From RFSX01 sp964591455 (lineage in GTDB: Bacteria; Bacteroidota; Bacteroidia; Chitinophagales; Saprospiraceae): a stretch of DNA of 64,000 bases. Below the pieces are notes generated by a model, which worked only from the letters and a program-made list of their open reading frames with translations, was not told where the DNA came from and did not search any database. The stretch covers positions 1 through 64,000 of the forward strand of contig CAZQDZ010000025.1 in NCBI GenBank assembly GCA_964591455.1, given 5' to 3'. How positions within the stretch are numbered: the stretch's first letter is position 1; every line of letters starts with the position of its first letter. Position numbers and translations under genes: made by a program. Of this stretch, positions 46,901 to 54,617 are shown piece after piece.

Positions 46901-48209
46901 TGTATACGTATGGGATGGATGTGGTAACAGAGATTTCTGCTTGGTTAATGTTAGACTTGTTGATAACAACGAAGCTTGTCCAGGAGTAACTGGTACTGGT
47001 AGTCTAATTGCCGGTGAAGTAAGAACTGAAGCTGGTGAGATGATAGAGAATGTTTCTGTTGATAACTCTCTAATGCCTAATACAAATATGGGTACAGAGC
47101 TTACTGACGCTACAGGTATCTACATATTCAATGAGAATCAGGAAGGATTAGATTATGAGCTTACTGCAGAGAAGAATGATGATCATGGAAATGGTATTAA
47201 TACTATTGACCTCATCTTGATTCAGCAGCATATCTTAGGTCTAAGACCACTTGAAAGTGCTTATCAGCTAATAGCTGCAGATATTAATAATGACGGAAGA
47301 GTTAATTCTACTGATTTAGTAGAACTACGTAAGTTGATACTAGGTATCTATACTGAATTCCCTCAGAATAGTAGCTGGAGATTTGTTGATGCTGATGCTA
47401 CATTAGATATCAATAATCCTTGGAACTTTGATGAGATTGTTGAAGTGTACGGCCTTAGCTCTGACATGTTACATGAAGATTTCATAGGTGTTAAGATTGG
47501 TGATATCAATGGGTCAGCTACGGCTAACGCAGTTACTGGATCTACAGAATTCAAGTCTGGCGGAATAGTCAATCTTGAAGTACCAAGTGTACAAGTAGAA
47601 GCAGGACAAACATTTGATGTTGCTGTAAAAGCATCTATTACAGATTTATACGGATACCAGTTTACTCTAGCGACACCAGGATTGGAGTTAGTAGGAGTTA
47701 CTGCTGGAGATGCGAATGTGACTGAAGCTAACTTCGGTGTATTCAATGAAGCAATCACAACTAGTTGGAATACGACTCAGGGTATCAATACTTCTGATAA
47801 ACTATTTACAATGACATTTAAGTCATCTGTATCTGGTAATGCAGCAGATATCATGAGAGTTACTAGTGGAATTACTTCTGCAGAAGCTTATGTAGGATCT
47901 GATTTAGATATAGTAGACATCGCAGTTGATAATACGGTATCTACTAATGACTATGCATTGTATGCAAATGAGCCGAATCCATTTAGCACTAAGACTGTTA
48001 TCGGATTTGATCTTCCTCAGGATGCAAATGCAACACTTACAGTATATGATGTAACTGGACAAGTGATAGCTAATAGAAAAGGAGCTTTCACAAAAGGTTA
48101 CAACACAATAGAATTGAGTAAATCTGATTTAGGAGTTAGTGGAGTTCTACACTATACATTGAGTAGTGGTGACTTTACAGCAACTAAGAAGATGATTATA
48201 ATCGAATAG
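40902..48209 (+). CDS. Giant HYR-like, dockerin-bearing T9SS surface protein (paralogue 2)
   Basis: A 2435-residue secreted protein, the largest in the window. Signal peptide 1-28 (GMLSAQ). Many cysteine-rich HYR-like modules; the module ending NSCWGAFTVEDKIAP occurs internally (about 695-820). A proprotein convertase P-domain-like segment lies at about 845-1005 (ISHDWVGDLEIELTAPNG, GDWCFDIDDTF). Later come the DNGSFDGCGPVKTVIRRIDE / FCCED module and a Ca-binding-like DSDGDGVNDYVN. The C-terminal set is a carboxypeptidase-regulatory-like domain, a dockerin-type module (about 2090-2155; GINTIDLILIQQHILG and the canonical loop DINNDGRVNSTD), DFIGVKIGDINGSA, a cohesin-like domain (about 2223-2345) and a T9SS type A tail (about 2356-2435, EPNPFSTKTVIGFDLP to KKMIIIE). 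Likely a long surface fibre or adhesin. Confidence 0.88.
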   Translation: MKKIYHLFTQRIALVLAMMFTVGMLSAQCPVGQTNVDITYTTGGFNGENGWALFDATAGVVLACASTGGAGPAAGVTSVCVTDNNTIQLVGFETFGDGWCPPAAIQVDINETGAANGCSSPAGGLAGVPQTLFGPTASMASGTGAYTCVVGGPLPANGTAIDLEFSTFCPGCEILCPDDIIVGNAFGQCASAPIMLQDPTFNPPGCNIETPIDFVDITTTVQQNFNAAGLICTDFSLTLPPLPICIPEFLDIEVCVEGDFGFATESPNVNLGTCAAPGATVGVIPGGTNGDCGPETCITFQVMSAGFMAGGPLNMHLDTDADVDLFCAVNTITATTTIPTACGIFEALLEDGSPLPTDGVFPVGCTRVVLNSTGSGTGSGGDPISCSFDIIVLDEEVPIINAPGNFTFNLQGGECCQLYDFEVSGSDNCSLPPNGIDNLVVGPFCDPCNQPFNPLALACGLNADNDITQIITGLNAGDFITEVCFTQATFDLPNNGMFTVNLYCYDGVTVPSSLAMIGTPYSSTTVAFDPANNGNKVCVPISPIAIPIGCAGVAVEISTLAGRIVGTNAACIDGTAATGESTFITAPACGLATPGSMAGIGFMLDAPMSVVTQGATLPNPAIPPAGLFPADATVNAFEPGSVNLPIGTHCFYYELIDGAAFVMDCDGNVAPGAAANRTTASWCVTVNDAVNTVTSLTCNDDLNISIDEFCEVFISADMFLEGGPYSCFFDCYEVYIMDEHGVPLDLGCGDAARKGPGGDFLSDLGIDMSDVDGLRDVNGCTLSLACGDYTYEVFDACNNNSCWGAFTVEDKIAPTIIPPAPVTLNCTQSTDPGVDCPGSISASAAAVLPITWVANADVNGTGTADLANFCVPVGALPPGAIVTDINVDMQISHDWVGDLEIELTAPNGATVTLIDNMCGNDSHLDATFSDSGMPIACSGFDVGAAPCGQLAADGNAAVTGMVAPQLGTLAALTTGAISGDWCFDIDDTFTGLFGGCIESIELNIDYNVPAAAPAMLADVKYVDDLGNTVDPETPGATRVACDDELIFVDDFNDGDCGVSTIERTWIATDDKGNSSTSVQLITVEQIGAADVGIDWFWPDNDVVNSCVNESGEPGIRLTCGVDTSPMGVYEYHRDAYIACFPPASPDVADDPEFLANVSRFAVTKAFPYILAKDGGAMSFIDNNCNLIFDFNDKTLPACEIGCDGNEKILRDWTVLDWCSSESLTFRQIIHATDNEAPVVDMETAAGVQSSTSITVSVDPWGCVSTFALPSPEHLTDNCATDITYTYSGPIAPVFDNGVWFVSGAPIGTHVFTVTAVDCCGNEGTGTVQVTVIDSSPPIPVVTRDLVVGLTFSPTNPTGGAAKLFATQVDNGSFDGCGPVKTVIRRIDERDEDTECTNNLGSNGNHNNNNTFNDFNRNPPFSLFDTDGGEFVTFCCEDLFFGDGGDSDGDGVNDYVNIPVELGVWDDANMDGVPGTPGDNFAVTWANVRLESKITPILTCPPNAAVECFEDETSNFILDTQLGRATAVSNCGVLDVEFTDVCGYNQNAAGPDGILGTDDDDTDFDDTFFMGSVFPPEPNVPETFNKGCHFGPIVRTWSIPGTDISCQQIVIVRDPEVFFNGSYHPTDMDGNYTDDDENPTVTYPFEGNEVDSDDNGFYDFTEVEVGCLDDLGDLLEQTSWVTEHCSLITASVDSDTLEFEGDACRKIISEVCIIDWCQFEPNGDELIDDATGDVTADAPGKWCWTIIGKLLDTDAPSVTAANATFPAQPGSGGSGGEPTALNCVGTAAMTAVGNDMGACPSEWLKWVVLVDINNDWTFDWEWSSFILEDTPASTCGADSNGNGIPDFRVGTCGADNANDFATSPGDEYTIFIPQQILADCGDTQHRVEWTVFDGCGNIASTTSYFTVEDQKAPTPFCVNLSTALMDIPPTGGDAMVELWAIDFDRGSFDNCTADGDLRFSFVDDLTTIDDGGTFDPDSRSSFIRFTCEDLAGGNPALLTLPVYVWDGCGNRDFCLVNVRLVDNNEACPGVTGTGSLIAGEVRTEAGEMIENVSVDNSLMPNTNMGTELTDATGIYIFNENQEGLDYELTAEKNDDHGNGINTIDLILIQQHILGLRPLESAYQLIAADINNDGRVNSTDLVELRKLILGIYTEFPQNSSWRFVDADATLDINNPWNFDEIVEVYGLSSDMLHEDFIGVKIGDINGSATANAVTGSTEFKSGGIVNLEVPSVQVEAGQTFDVAVKASITDLYGYQFTLATPGLELVGVTAGDANVTEANFGVFNEAITTSWNTTQGINTSDKLFTMTFKSSVSGNAADIMRVTSGITSAEAYVGSDLDIVDIAVDNTVSTNDYALYANEPNPFSTKTVIGFDLPQDANATLTVYDVTGQVIANRKGAFTKGYNTIELSKSDLGVSGVLHYTLSSGDFTATKKMIIIE

Positions 48210-48229
48210 TACTAGAATAAAATCGGTTT

Positions 48230-48271
48230 TTGGGATGGCCTCTCTCCACTTGTGGAGGGGGGCTTTTTTCA
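48230..48271 (+). terminator. Terminator after dockerin paralogue 2
   Basis: GCCTCTCTCCAC pairs with TGGAGGGGGGC (with wobbles) around a 3-base loop, followed by six T. The preceding GTTTTTGGGATGG is also found at the next paralogue's terminator. Confidence 0.85.
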
Positions 48272-48365
48272 TTATATCAGAACTTTTTGACCTAAATAAA
48301 CATATTATAAAATTTATATATATAAAATACCACTAATATGTAAGCATAACATATTAGAATAAATT

Positions 48366-48373
48366 TACATTTG
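48366..48373 (+). promoter_or_regulatory. -7 element (TACATTTG) of dockerin paralogue 3
   Basis: Exact TAnnTTTG match 134 bases before ATG 48508 and downstream of the previous terminator. Confidence 0.45.
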
Positions 48374-48507
48374 TCAGGTGATTATATTTCTCAGGATATA
48401 ATTGCAACCTACACCTACCTAGGAATACTAATAGATCCAGAAGAGTAAACTGATTTACGAGTAGTCTAATAAGCTACTTCCCAGCAGTAAATATTAAAAA
48501 GGATCTC

Positions 48508-51500
48508 ATGAAGTATTTGAAACTTTCAAATTGGAAAGTATCTTTCCTATGCACCACAGCTTTGATTATTCTAAGCGCGGTAAATACAGGCTTGTATTCT
48601 CAGACAAGTCCATGTGCATTGTCATGTACAGGAACAGTACAGGTTTCACTAAATTCTAGCTGTGACGCAGAAATTACTCCCAATATGATATTGAGTGATA
48701 ATGGTGTCTCTTGTATGGATGGCGTATTTAGCGTTGAAGTACATAATGCTATGGGTCCAATATCTGGAGGTAATATAGTTACTAATGCCTACATGGGACA
48801 AACGCTTCAAGTCTTAGTTACAGACACAAACTCTGGGAACTTTTGCTGGGGAAATATAATAATTGAGGACAAATTAGGTCCAACCATAACGAATTGTCCT
48901 GTAGGATTTGTTAATCTTGATTGTGCTGATTTGAATACTTTCGTGGGTCCTGATTTTACAGATAATTGCGATGGCCCACTTACACCGGTATTGCTAACTG
49001 AGGAAGTTACTGCTCCTTGCAACGCTGCATTTATAAGGGAAGTTACGAGAGTATATACAGCTACTGACAATCTTGGGAATGTAGCTGCTAATACTTGTAG
49101 TGTGACTCTTAGACTTAGAAGATTCAATCCAGATAGAGTTAGATTTCCAGATAGCTTACAAATAAGCTGTGATTTGGCCAACTCATTTGATGCTAACGGT
49201 AATGGAAGAGTAGATGAGGGTGAACTACCGTCATCGGAGTTTGGTGTCCCATTTTATATTATTGAAGCACCTGATGGAATGAGAGATACAGTAGATTTAT
49301 TTCCTTTCCCTGATGTATTCTGTAATACGACTGTAACCTTAACAGATGTAGTGCTTCCTCGTATAGGGTGTTCGCAGAAGGTTCTGAGGAGATTTAGAGT
49401 TAATGAGTGGCATTGCTTGGGTTCTACGGATACAACATTTACACAGCTTATAGAGATTATAGATAATGAAGGTCCTGCATTGACTTGTATTCCAAGTTTG
49501 AGCTTTACGACGAATACTTTGATTCCTGGTCCTGGAGGTAATTATAATAATTTCAGCTGTGGTGCAGATGTTCGGATTCCTCTACCCCAAGCAACTGACA
49601 ATTGCTCTAACGATTTGGAATTTGATATAGCTTTTAATACTGGCTTTATAAATGATTACAAAGGAGAGAATATAGAGTTGCCAATGGGAACTAACGTCGT
49701 TCTCTTCACGGTATCAGATGAATGCTTTAATTCTTCTACATGCCATATAGCTATAGACATTCAAGATAATACGCCTCCTGTACCTATTTGCGACCAGAAT
49801 CTGACAGTAAGTCTTACAAATGGCGGTAGCGCGGTAGTAAGAGCTTCTAGTTTCGATGATGGGTCTTATGATGACTGTAAACTAAATTGTAAGCTAGTAA
49901 GGAGAATGGATACAAGTAGTTGTCCTTGTCGAATTCCTGAAATATGCGATATGAATTTTATAGGAACCAGAGATGGGAGCTATTATTATTTATCGGATGA
50001 GACATTGAGTGCAACCATTGCTTCCAAAAGAGCAGCTGCATATGGCGGGTCGCTTGTATTATTTGAAACACCAGAAGAAGAACAATGGGTTACAGCACAA
50101 GTAAGACAAACTTTTAGTGATAGATACTGGACAGGAGTTGTACGAGACGGGAGTGCTTTTAGGTTTCCTGACCATACCTTAATACCATTTGCTAATTGGA
50201 TGCCAGGACAACCATCACTAGGTGACGGTGAGGACTGTGTGATGGTAACGCCAACAAATCAATGGAATGATGCTTCTTGTCTAAGTGAACAGAGATTTGT
50301 TGTCGAGATAACTGATATATGTACTTTCAGTAATACAGTCTCTTTCTGTTGTGAGGATGTTGGGACTAACCAAATGGTTGCACTTAGGATTTTGGATGCA
50401 GCAGGAAATTTTAATGACTGTATGATTAATATTAACATCCAGGATAAATCTGCTCCTCGATTAGACTGCCCTGCTGATATGACAGTAGAGTGCGATAGAA
50501 TAGTAGACATTAATAATTTGTCTCAGTCCTTTGGTTCTTTAAAGATAGGAGAAAGCTGCGGTTCGAATATAAGAGAATCAGTCTTAGAAGACCTAAACGA
50601 ATGTGGAATTGGAACCATAACTAGACTATATGAAGCAGTAAGTAGTGATGAGCCAAATGCTGAAATTTTGGCTCACTGTAAGCAGATAATAACATTTGTG
50701 AATACAGATCCATTCCCTGCAGACGATATTGTATGTCCAGAACCTGAGATTTTTATTGATGGTTGTGACAGTCCTAATAATTTTGGTCCTGACATTACAG
50801 GTGTGCCTGTGTTCACTACAGGAGTATGTAATAGATTAGGTACAGACTTTGACGATAAACTATTCACATTCAATAACGACACTGGAGATGCTTGTTTTAA
50901 AATTCTAAGAACTTGGACAATAGCAGACTGGTGCAGAATTGATCCTGCTACTGGTGCATTCTTTGAAAAGACTTGTAATCAAGTTATTCAGATATCTAAT
51001 AGTGGAAGACCAATTATCTCAGGAGATCAGAAGATTAGCATATGCACCTTTGATGATTGTGAGACAGGTGATGTGACACTTGTTGTCAGAGGGGAAGACG
51101 ATTGTACACTTCCACAGAATTTATCATGGAGATATGAAATATTTGTTGGTTCCATATCATCATTTCCTACTAGTCTATTTGCTCCAGATATCGTAGTAAA
51201 CGGAGAAGGAGATGTTATAGATGCTAGTGGTAATTATCCATTGGGTAACCATATAATAAGATATACTTTGATGGATGGCTGTGGTAATACTACAATAAGT
51301 GAACAAGAATTTACCATTGCAAATTGTAAAGCACCAACGGTATATTGCTTGAACGGTGTTGCTGTGGATCTTTCAGGAGTAGATGAAGATGGAGATGGAA
51401 TAGATGATTTTGGAAGAGTGGAGTTGTGGGCAAATGATTTTGATGCAGGAAGTTTCCATCCATGTGGATATCCAGTTTTATTATCATTTTCAGCTGATAC

Positions 51501-52863
51501 AGAGGACCGAAATATGGTTTTTGATTGTTCTAGCTTAGGACTAAGAGATGTAAATATTTGGGCAACAGTTGTTACGCCGACAGGAATGTTGGTACAATCG
51601 TTCTGCAGCACTTTTATAGATGTACAAGATAATATGGGTCTATGTCAAGGTCTAAGTGTGGCTATAGACGGTAGTATCTTTACAGAAGAAGAAAGAACAG
51701 TAGAGAACGTGGAAGTAGCTCTAGCAGGTACGCCAATGAGTGATATCACGGAAGCAGATGGTACATATGCCTTCCCAAGTATGCCAGCAGGAGGAAACTA
51801 TGTGGTAGATCCATACAGCAATGACAATCCTGAAAATGGAATTGATACACGTGATCTCATCAGAATACAGAGACATATCTTAGGTCTTGAGCAATTGAAT
51901 AGCCCTTATAAGTATATAGCGGCAGATATAAATCAAAGCAAAAGAATTGATGGTGCAGATGTTGTAGAATTAAGAAAACTTATTCTAGGATTGTACAATG
52001 AATTCCCTAATAATACTTCATGGAGATTTATAAATAAAGATTTTGAGTTCTCTGCGAACGATTATCCTTTAGATATTGATTTTCCAGAGAACCATGAAAT
52101 TGTAAATCTAGAGAATAACAGCCAAGTCAACTTCATAGCTGTTAAGATTGGAGATGTAGATGGTAGTGCTGTGGTTAACCAAAATGATGCAGGAAAGAAA
52201 TCTAATAATGGCTCAGTTAATCTAGAATTATCATCTGATTCACAGAACTACAATTCTGGTGAGCTGATTAAGATGCCACTAAACCTTGATACAAAATTGG
52301 ATTTAGCTGGATTCCAGTTCGATTTATTATATGATAACTCTAAGATTGAAATTATAGATGTAAGTGGAATAGGGATTTCACTTGATGCAAGCAATTATAC
52401 CATTACTGATAATTCAATTAAGTTAAGTTGGAATGGTAACGCATCTTCTAACTCTGGAATAGAGATACAAGCCATTGCTAAAACAAGAATTTCTAATCCA
52501 GCTGAATTAATCAGTGTTAAACAGAACAGTCCACTTCAGTCTGCTATCTATGGTACTAATAATGATTTATTAATTCCGAATGTAATTTTTAGTACTGGAC
52601 AATTAGATTGGATTTCTAAGAATATACCAAATCCATTCTCTGACCTAACTCAGGTAACACTTGTATTAGAGATGAACAGTAAAGTTCAGGTATCGATTAC
52701 AGATATAAGTGGTAGGGTAGTAATGCAAGAAACAAACCTAGTCAATGCAGGCTCACATATAATTGAAGTTACTTCTGAGCAATTGGGAGAAGCAGGTATA
52801 TATTATATGACGGTACAAACAGAAACTAAGACTGAAACCATCAAAATGGTTCTAGTTGACTAA
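48508..52863 (+). CDS. HYR-like, dockerin-bearing T9SS surface protein with C-type lectin domain (paralogue 3)
   Basis: A 1451-residue secreted protein. Signal peptide 1-32 (NTGLYSQ). The shared N-terminal module (about 33-130) ends FCWGNIIIEDKLGP. HYR-like modules follow. At about 489-600 a C-type lectin-like domain is inserted: YYYLSDETLSATIASKRAA, YWTGVVRDGSAFRF, WMPGQPSLGDGEDC and QWNDASC with the Ca-site WND. It interrupts the RRMDTSSC...FCCED module found whole in the paralogues. The C-terminal set is a dockerin-type module (about 1104-1170; GIDTRDLIRIQRHILG, DINQSKRIDGADVVELRK), FIAVKIGDVDGSA, a cohesin-like domain (about 1236-1355) and a T9SS type A tail (about 1370-1451, to KMVLVD). 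The lectin domain suggests glycan or prey-surface binding. Confidence 0.88.
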   Translation: MKYLKLSNWKVSFLCTTALIILSAVNTGLYSQTSPCALSCTGTVQVSLNSSCDAEITPNMILSDNGVSCMDGVFSVEVHNAMGPISGGNIVTNAYMGQTLQVLVTDTNSGNFCWGNIIIEDKLGPTITNCPVGFVNLDCADLNTFVGPDFTDNCDGPLTPVLLTEEVTAPCNAAFIREVTRVYTATDNLGNVAANTCSVTLRLRRFNPDRVRFPDSLQISCDLANSFDANGNGRVDEGELPSSEFGVPFYIIEAPDGMRDTVDLFPFPDVFCNTTVTLTDVVLPRIGCSQKVLRRFRVNEWHCLGSTDTTFTQLIEIIDNEGPALTCIPSLSFTTNTLIPGPGGNYNNFSCGADVRIPLPQATDNCSNDLEFDIAFNTGFINDYKGENIELPMGTNVVLFTVSDECFNSSTCHIAIDIQDNTPPVPICDQNLTVSLTNGGSAVVRASSFDDGSYDDCKLNCKLVRRMDTSSCPCRIPEICDMNFIGTRDGSYYYLSDETLSATIASKRAAAYGGSLVLFETPEEEQWVTAQVRQTFSDRYWTGVVRDGSAFRFPDHTLIPFANWMPGQPSLGDGEDCVMVTPTNQWNDASCLSEQRFVVEITDICTFSNTVSFCCEDVGTNQMVALRILDAAGNFNDCMININIQDKSAPRLDCPADMTVECDRIVDINNLSQSFGSLKIGESCGSNIRESVLEDLNECGIGTITRLYEAVSSDEPNAEILAHCKQIITFVNTDPFPADDIVCPEPEIFIDGCDSPNNFGPDITGVPVFTTGVCNRLGTDFDDKLFTFNNDTGDACFKILRTWTIADWCRIDPATGAFFEKTCNQVIQISNSGRPIISGDQKISICTFDDCETGDVTLVVRGEDDCTLPQNLSWRYEIFVGSISSFPTSLFAPDIVVNGEGDVIDASGNYPLGNHIIRYTLMDGCGNTTISEQEFTIANCKAPTVYCLNGVAVDLSGVDEDGDGIDDFGRVELWANDFDAGSFHPCGYPVLLSFSADTEDRNMVFDCSSLGLRDVNIWATVVTPTGMLVQSFCSTFIDVQDNMGLCQGLSVAIDGSIFTEEERTVENVEVALAGTPMSDITEADGTYAFPSMPAGGNYVVDPYSNDNPENGIDTRDLIRIQRHILGLEQLNSPYKYIAADINQSKRIDGADVVELRKLILGLYNEFPNNTSWRFINKDFEFSANDYPLDIDFPENHEIVNLENNSQVNFIAVKIGDVDGSAVVNQNDAGKKSNNGSVNLELSSDSQNYNSGELIKMPLNLDTKLDLAGFQFDLLYDNSKIEIIDVSGIGISLDASNYTITDNSIKLSWNGNASSNSGIEIQAIAKTRISNPAELISVKQNSPLQSAIYGTNNDLLIPNVIFSTGQLDWISKNIPNPFSDLTQVTLVLEMNSKVQVSITDISGRVVMQETNLVNAGSHIIEVTSEQLGEAGIYYMTVQTETKTETIKMVLVD

Positions 52864-52879
52864 GATATATTAAGATTTA

Positions 52880-52931
52880 CTGTTTTTGGGATGGGGCCCC
52901 TCTCCAAGTAGTTGGAGGGGGTCTTTTTTAT
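52880..52931 (+). terminator. Terminator after dockerin paralogue 3
   Basis: GGCCCCTCTCCAA pairs with TTGGAGGGGGTC, followed by TTTTTTA. Preceded by GTTTTTGGGATGG as at the terminator near 48230. Confidence 0.88.
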
Positions 52932-52969
52932 TTATTGAACCTATTTACTCCAGATTGCATTGTAATGCT

Positions 52970-53380
52970 ATGCCAAGAATCTTAGCAATAGATTATGGGA
53001 TTAAGAAATGTGGTTTGGCAGTAACTGATCCACTTCAGATAATCGTTAGTCCACTTAAGACAGTAAAGACTTCATCTCTTTTGTCCTACTTAAAGATGTA
53101 TTTTTCAGATGAAGAGGTAGAGAAAGTTGTAATGGGCATGCCTTCCAATCTAGATGGTACTCCAACATATTTAGTCGATTACATAAATAAGTTTGTCAAA
53201 ACTTTAAATAAGGAGTTTTCTGAATTAAGTGTAGATTACCAGAATGAAAATTTCTCCTCCTTACAAGCCAAAGAAATAATTCTTAAGAGCGGACTTACAA
53301 AAAAACAACGCCAAGACAAATCAAGACTGGATAAGATATCTGCAGTCATTATCTTGCAGCGCTATTTAAAGCATATTTAA
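52970..53380 (+). CDS. ruvX: RuvX/YqgF family nuclease (putative Holliday junction resolvase)
   Basis: A 136-residue RNase H-fold protein of the YqgF family, implicated in 16S rRNA 5-prime-end processing and Holliday junction resolution. Visible features: MPRILAIDYGIKKCGLAV with Asp8, VVMGMPSNLDG, Glu93 (YQNENFSS) and the C-terminal KSRLDKISAVIILQRYL with Asp121. The reading frame runs upstream to 52886 but that part crosses the preceding terminator and encodes no family sequence, so ATG 52970 is used. It lies 8 bases before def, so the two form an operon. Confidence 0.9.
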   Translation: MPRILAIDYGIKKCGLAVTDPLQIIVSPLKTVKTSSLLSYLKMYFSDEEVEKVVMGMPSNLDGTPTYLVDYINKFVKTLNKEFSELSVDYQNENFSSLQAKEIILKSGLTKKQRQDKSRLDKISAVIILQRYLKHI

Positions 53381-53388
53381 GCTTATCT

Positions 53389-53946
53389 ATGATTCTCCCT
53401 ATATACGCATATGGGCACCCTGTGCTAAAAAAAGTATGTCAAGAAATTACATCTGAATTCGAAGACCTTAATCTTCTTATAGAAAACATGTGGGAGACCA
53501 TGTACCATGCAAGTGGTATCGGCCTAGCTGCACCACAAATAGGTAAGAGCATTAGGATTTTCATGGTAGATACGATACAACTCGAGAATGAAGAAAAGGA
53601 ACTAATTGGTATCAAGAAAATCTTCATCAATGCTGTGATAACAAATGAAGATGGTGAAGAAGAATCATTTGAGGAAGGATGTTTGAGTATTCCTGATGTA
53701 AGAGGCGATGTAATTCGAAAGCCAATTATCACTATAAAATATCAAGATGAAAAATTTGAACAGCATGAAGAAACCTATAAAGGTATCAATGCTCGAGTGA
53801 TTCAGCATGAATATGATCATATAGAAGGGAGGCTTTTTACAGAGTTATTACAACCCCTACGTAAGCGAAGAGTAAAACGGAAATTGGAATCTATCAGAAA
53901 GGGCAATGTCAATGCGGATTATCGAATGAGATTTATGATTAAATAA
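53389..53946 (+). CDS. def: Peptide deformylase
   Basis: Metalloenzyme that removes the formyl group from nascent protein N-termini. The 185-residue protein shows all three motifs: GIGLAAPQIG (43-52), EEGCLS (95-100, metal ligand Cys98) and QHEYDH (139-144, ligands His140 and His144, catalytic Glu141). It is intact and cotranscribed with ruvX. It converges on the RNase HI gene with a 2-base gap. Confidence 0.97.
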   Translation: MILPIYAYGHPVLKKVCQEITSEFEDLNLLIENMWETMYHASGIGLAAPQIGKSIRIFMVDTIQLENEEKELIGIKKIFINAVITNEDGEEESFEEGCLSIPDVRGDVIRKPIITIKYQDEKFEQHEETYKGINARVIQHEYDHIEGRLFTELLQPLRKRRVKRKLESIRKGNVNADYRMRFMIK

Positions 53947-53948
53947 TC

Positions 53949-54584
53949 TCACTTTCTTCCAAAGTCTGCTGGTATTTCACCCCACTCCTTCGTATTCCAC
54001 TTCACGATAGGTACTCTGAAAGTATTTTTCTTTAGCCATTCTAAAGCACGGTCTACAGTCCTAAAGAGTTCCTTATTATCAAAGGTCTTCACCAAAGTGG
54101 TTTTTAGTTTTTTGTTCCTTACCCAGGCTATTGCAGTTTTACTATCTGTGTATATTATTAACTTCGACTTATCCAATTTACTTAAGAATGCTAGGCCATG
54201 TACGATGGCAAGAAACTCGCCTATATTGTTTGTCCCTTGTTTGAAAGGACCTACTCTGAAGAGCTCCTCTCCTGTTTTTGTCACTACCCCTCTATACTCT
54301 AGATTCCCTGGATTACCACTACATGCAGCATCTACTGCAATACTTTGCATATTTATTTCAGGATGATCTTTTGTAGATTTAGCTTTTTGCTTTTTTGCTT
54401 CCTTACCTATATAATTGACAGAAGAATCTTTAAAAGCTGTTTCAGCTTCTGCTAAAGATTTGAATGCCTTATACTTTGCGCTGGGAAATCCTTTTATTTG
54501 AGCCTGACATTCTACCCAACTCGTGTAGATTCCAGGATTCATTCCAACCCAAACAACATAATATTTACCTTTACTCTTGGCCAT
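53949..54584 (-). CDS. Ribonuclease HI with N-terminal viroplasmin domain
   Basis: A 211-residue enzyme that cuts RNA in RNA-DNA hybrids. An N-terminal viroplasmin/hybrid-binding domain (about 6-52; KYYVVWVGMNPGIYTSW, YKAFKSLAEAETAF) resembles that of eukaryotic RNase H1. It is followed by a lysine-rich linker and an RNase H domain (about 80-211) with the catalytic carboxylates Asp85 (IAVDAACSGN), Glu123 (NIGEFLAIVHG), Asp147 (IIYTDSKTA) and Asp207 (IPADFGRK). This two-domain form is common in Bacteroidota. Divergent from the TatD gene. Confidence 0.93.
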   Translation of the reverse strand: MAKSKGKYYVVWVGMNPGIYTSWVECQAQIKGFPSAKYKAFKSLAEAETAFKDSSVNYIGKEAKKQKAKSTKDHPEINMQSIAVDAACSGNPGNLEYRGVVTKTGEELFRVGPFKQGTNNIGEFLAIVHGLAFLSKLDKSKLIIYTDSKTAIAWVRNKKLKTTLVKTFDNKELFRTVDRALEWLKKNTFRVPIVKWNTKEWGEIPADFGRK

Positions 54585-54617
54585 AACTCTAAATTATAAT
54601 TTCTAATCTGACCACTC

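Noticed and set aside
52886..52969. N-terminal extension of RuvX by 28 residues
   Set aside because: It runs through the terminator of the preceding gene and has no family sequence; the conserved start MPRILAIDYG is at 52970.
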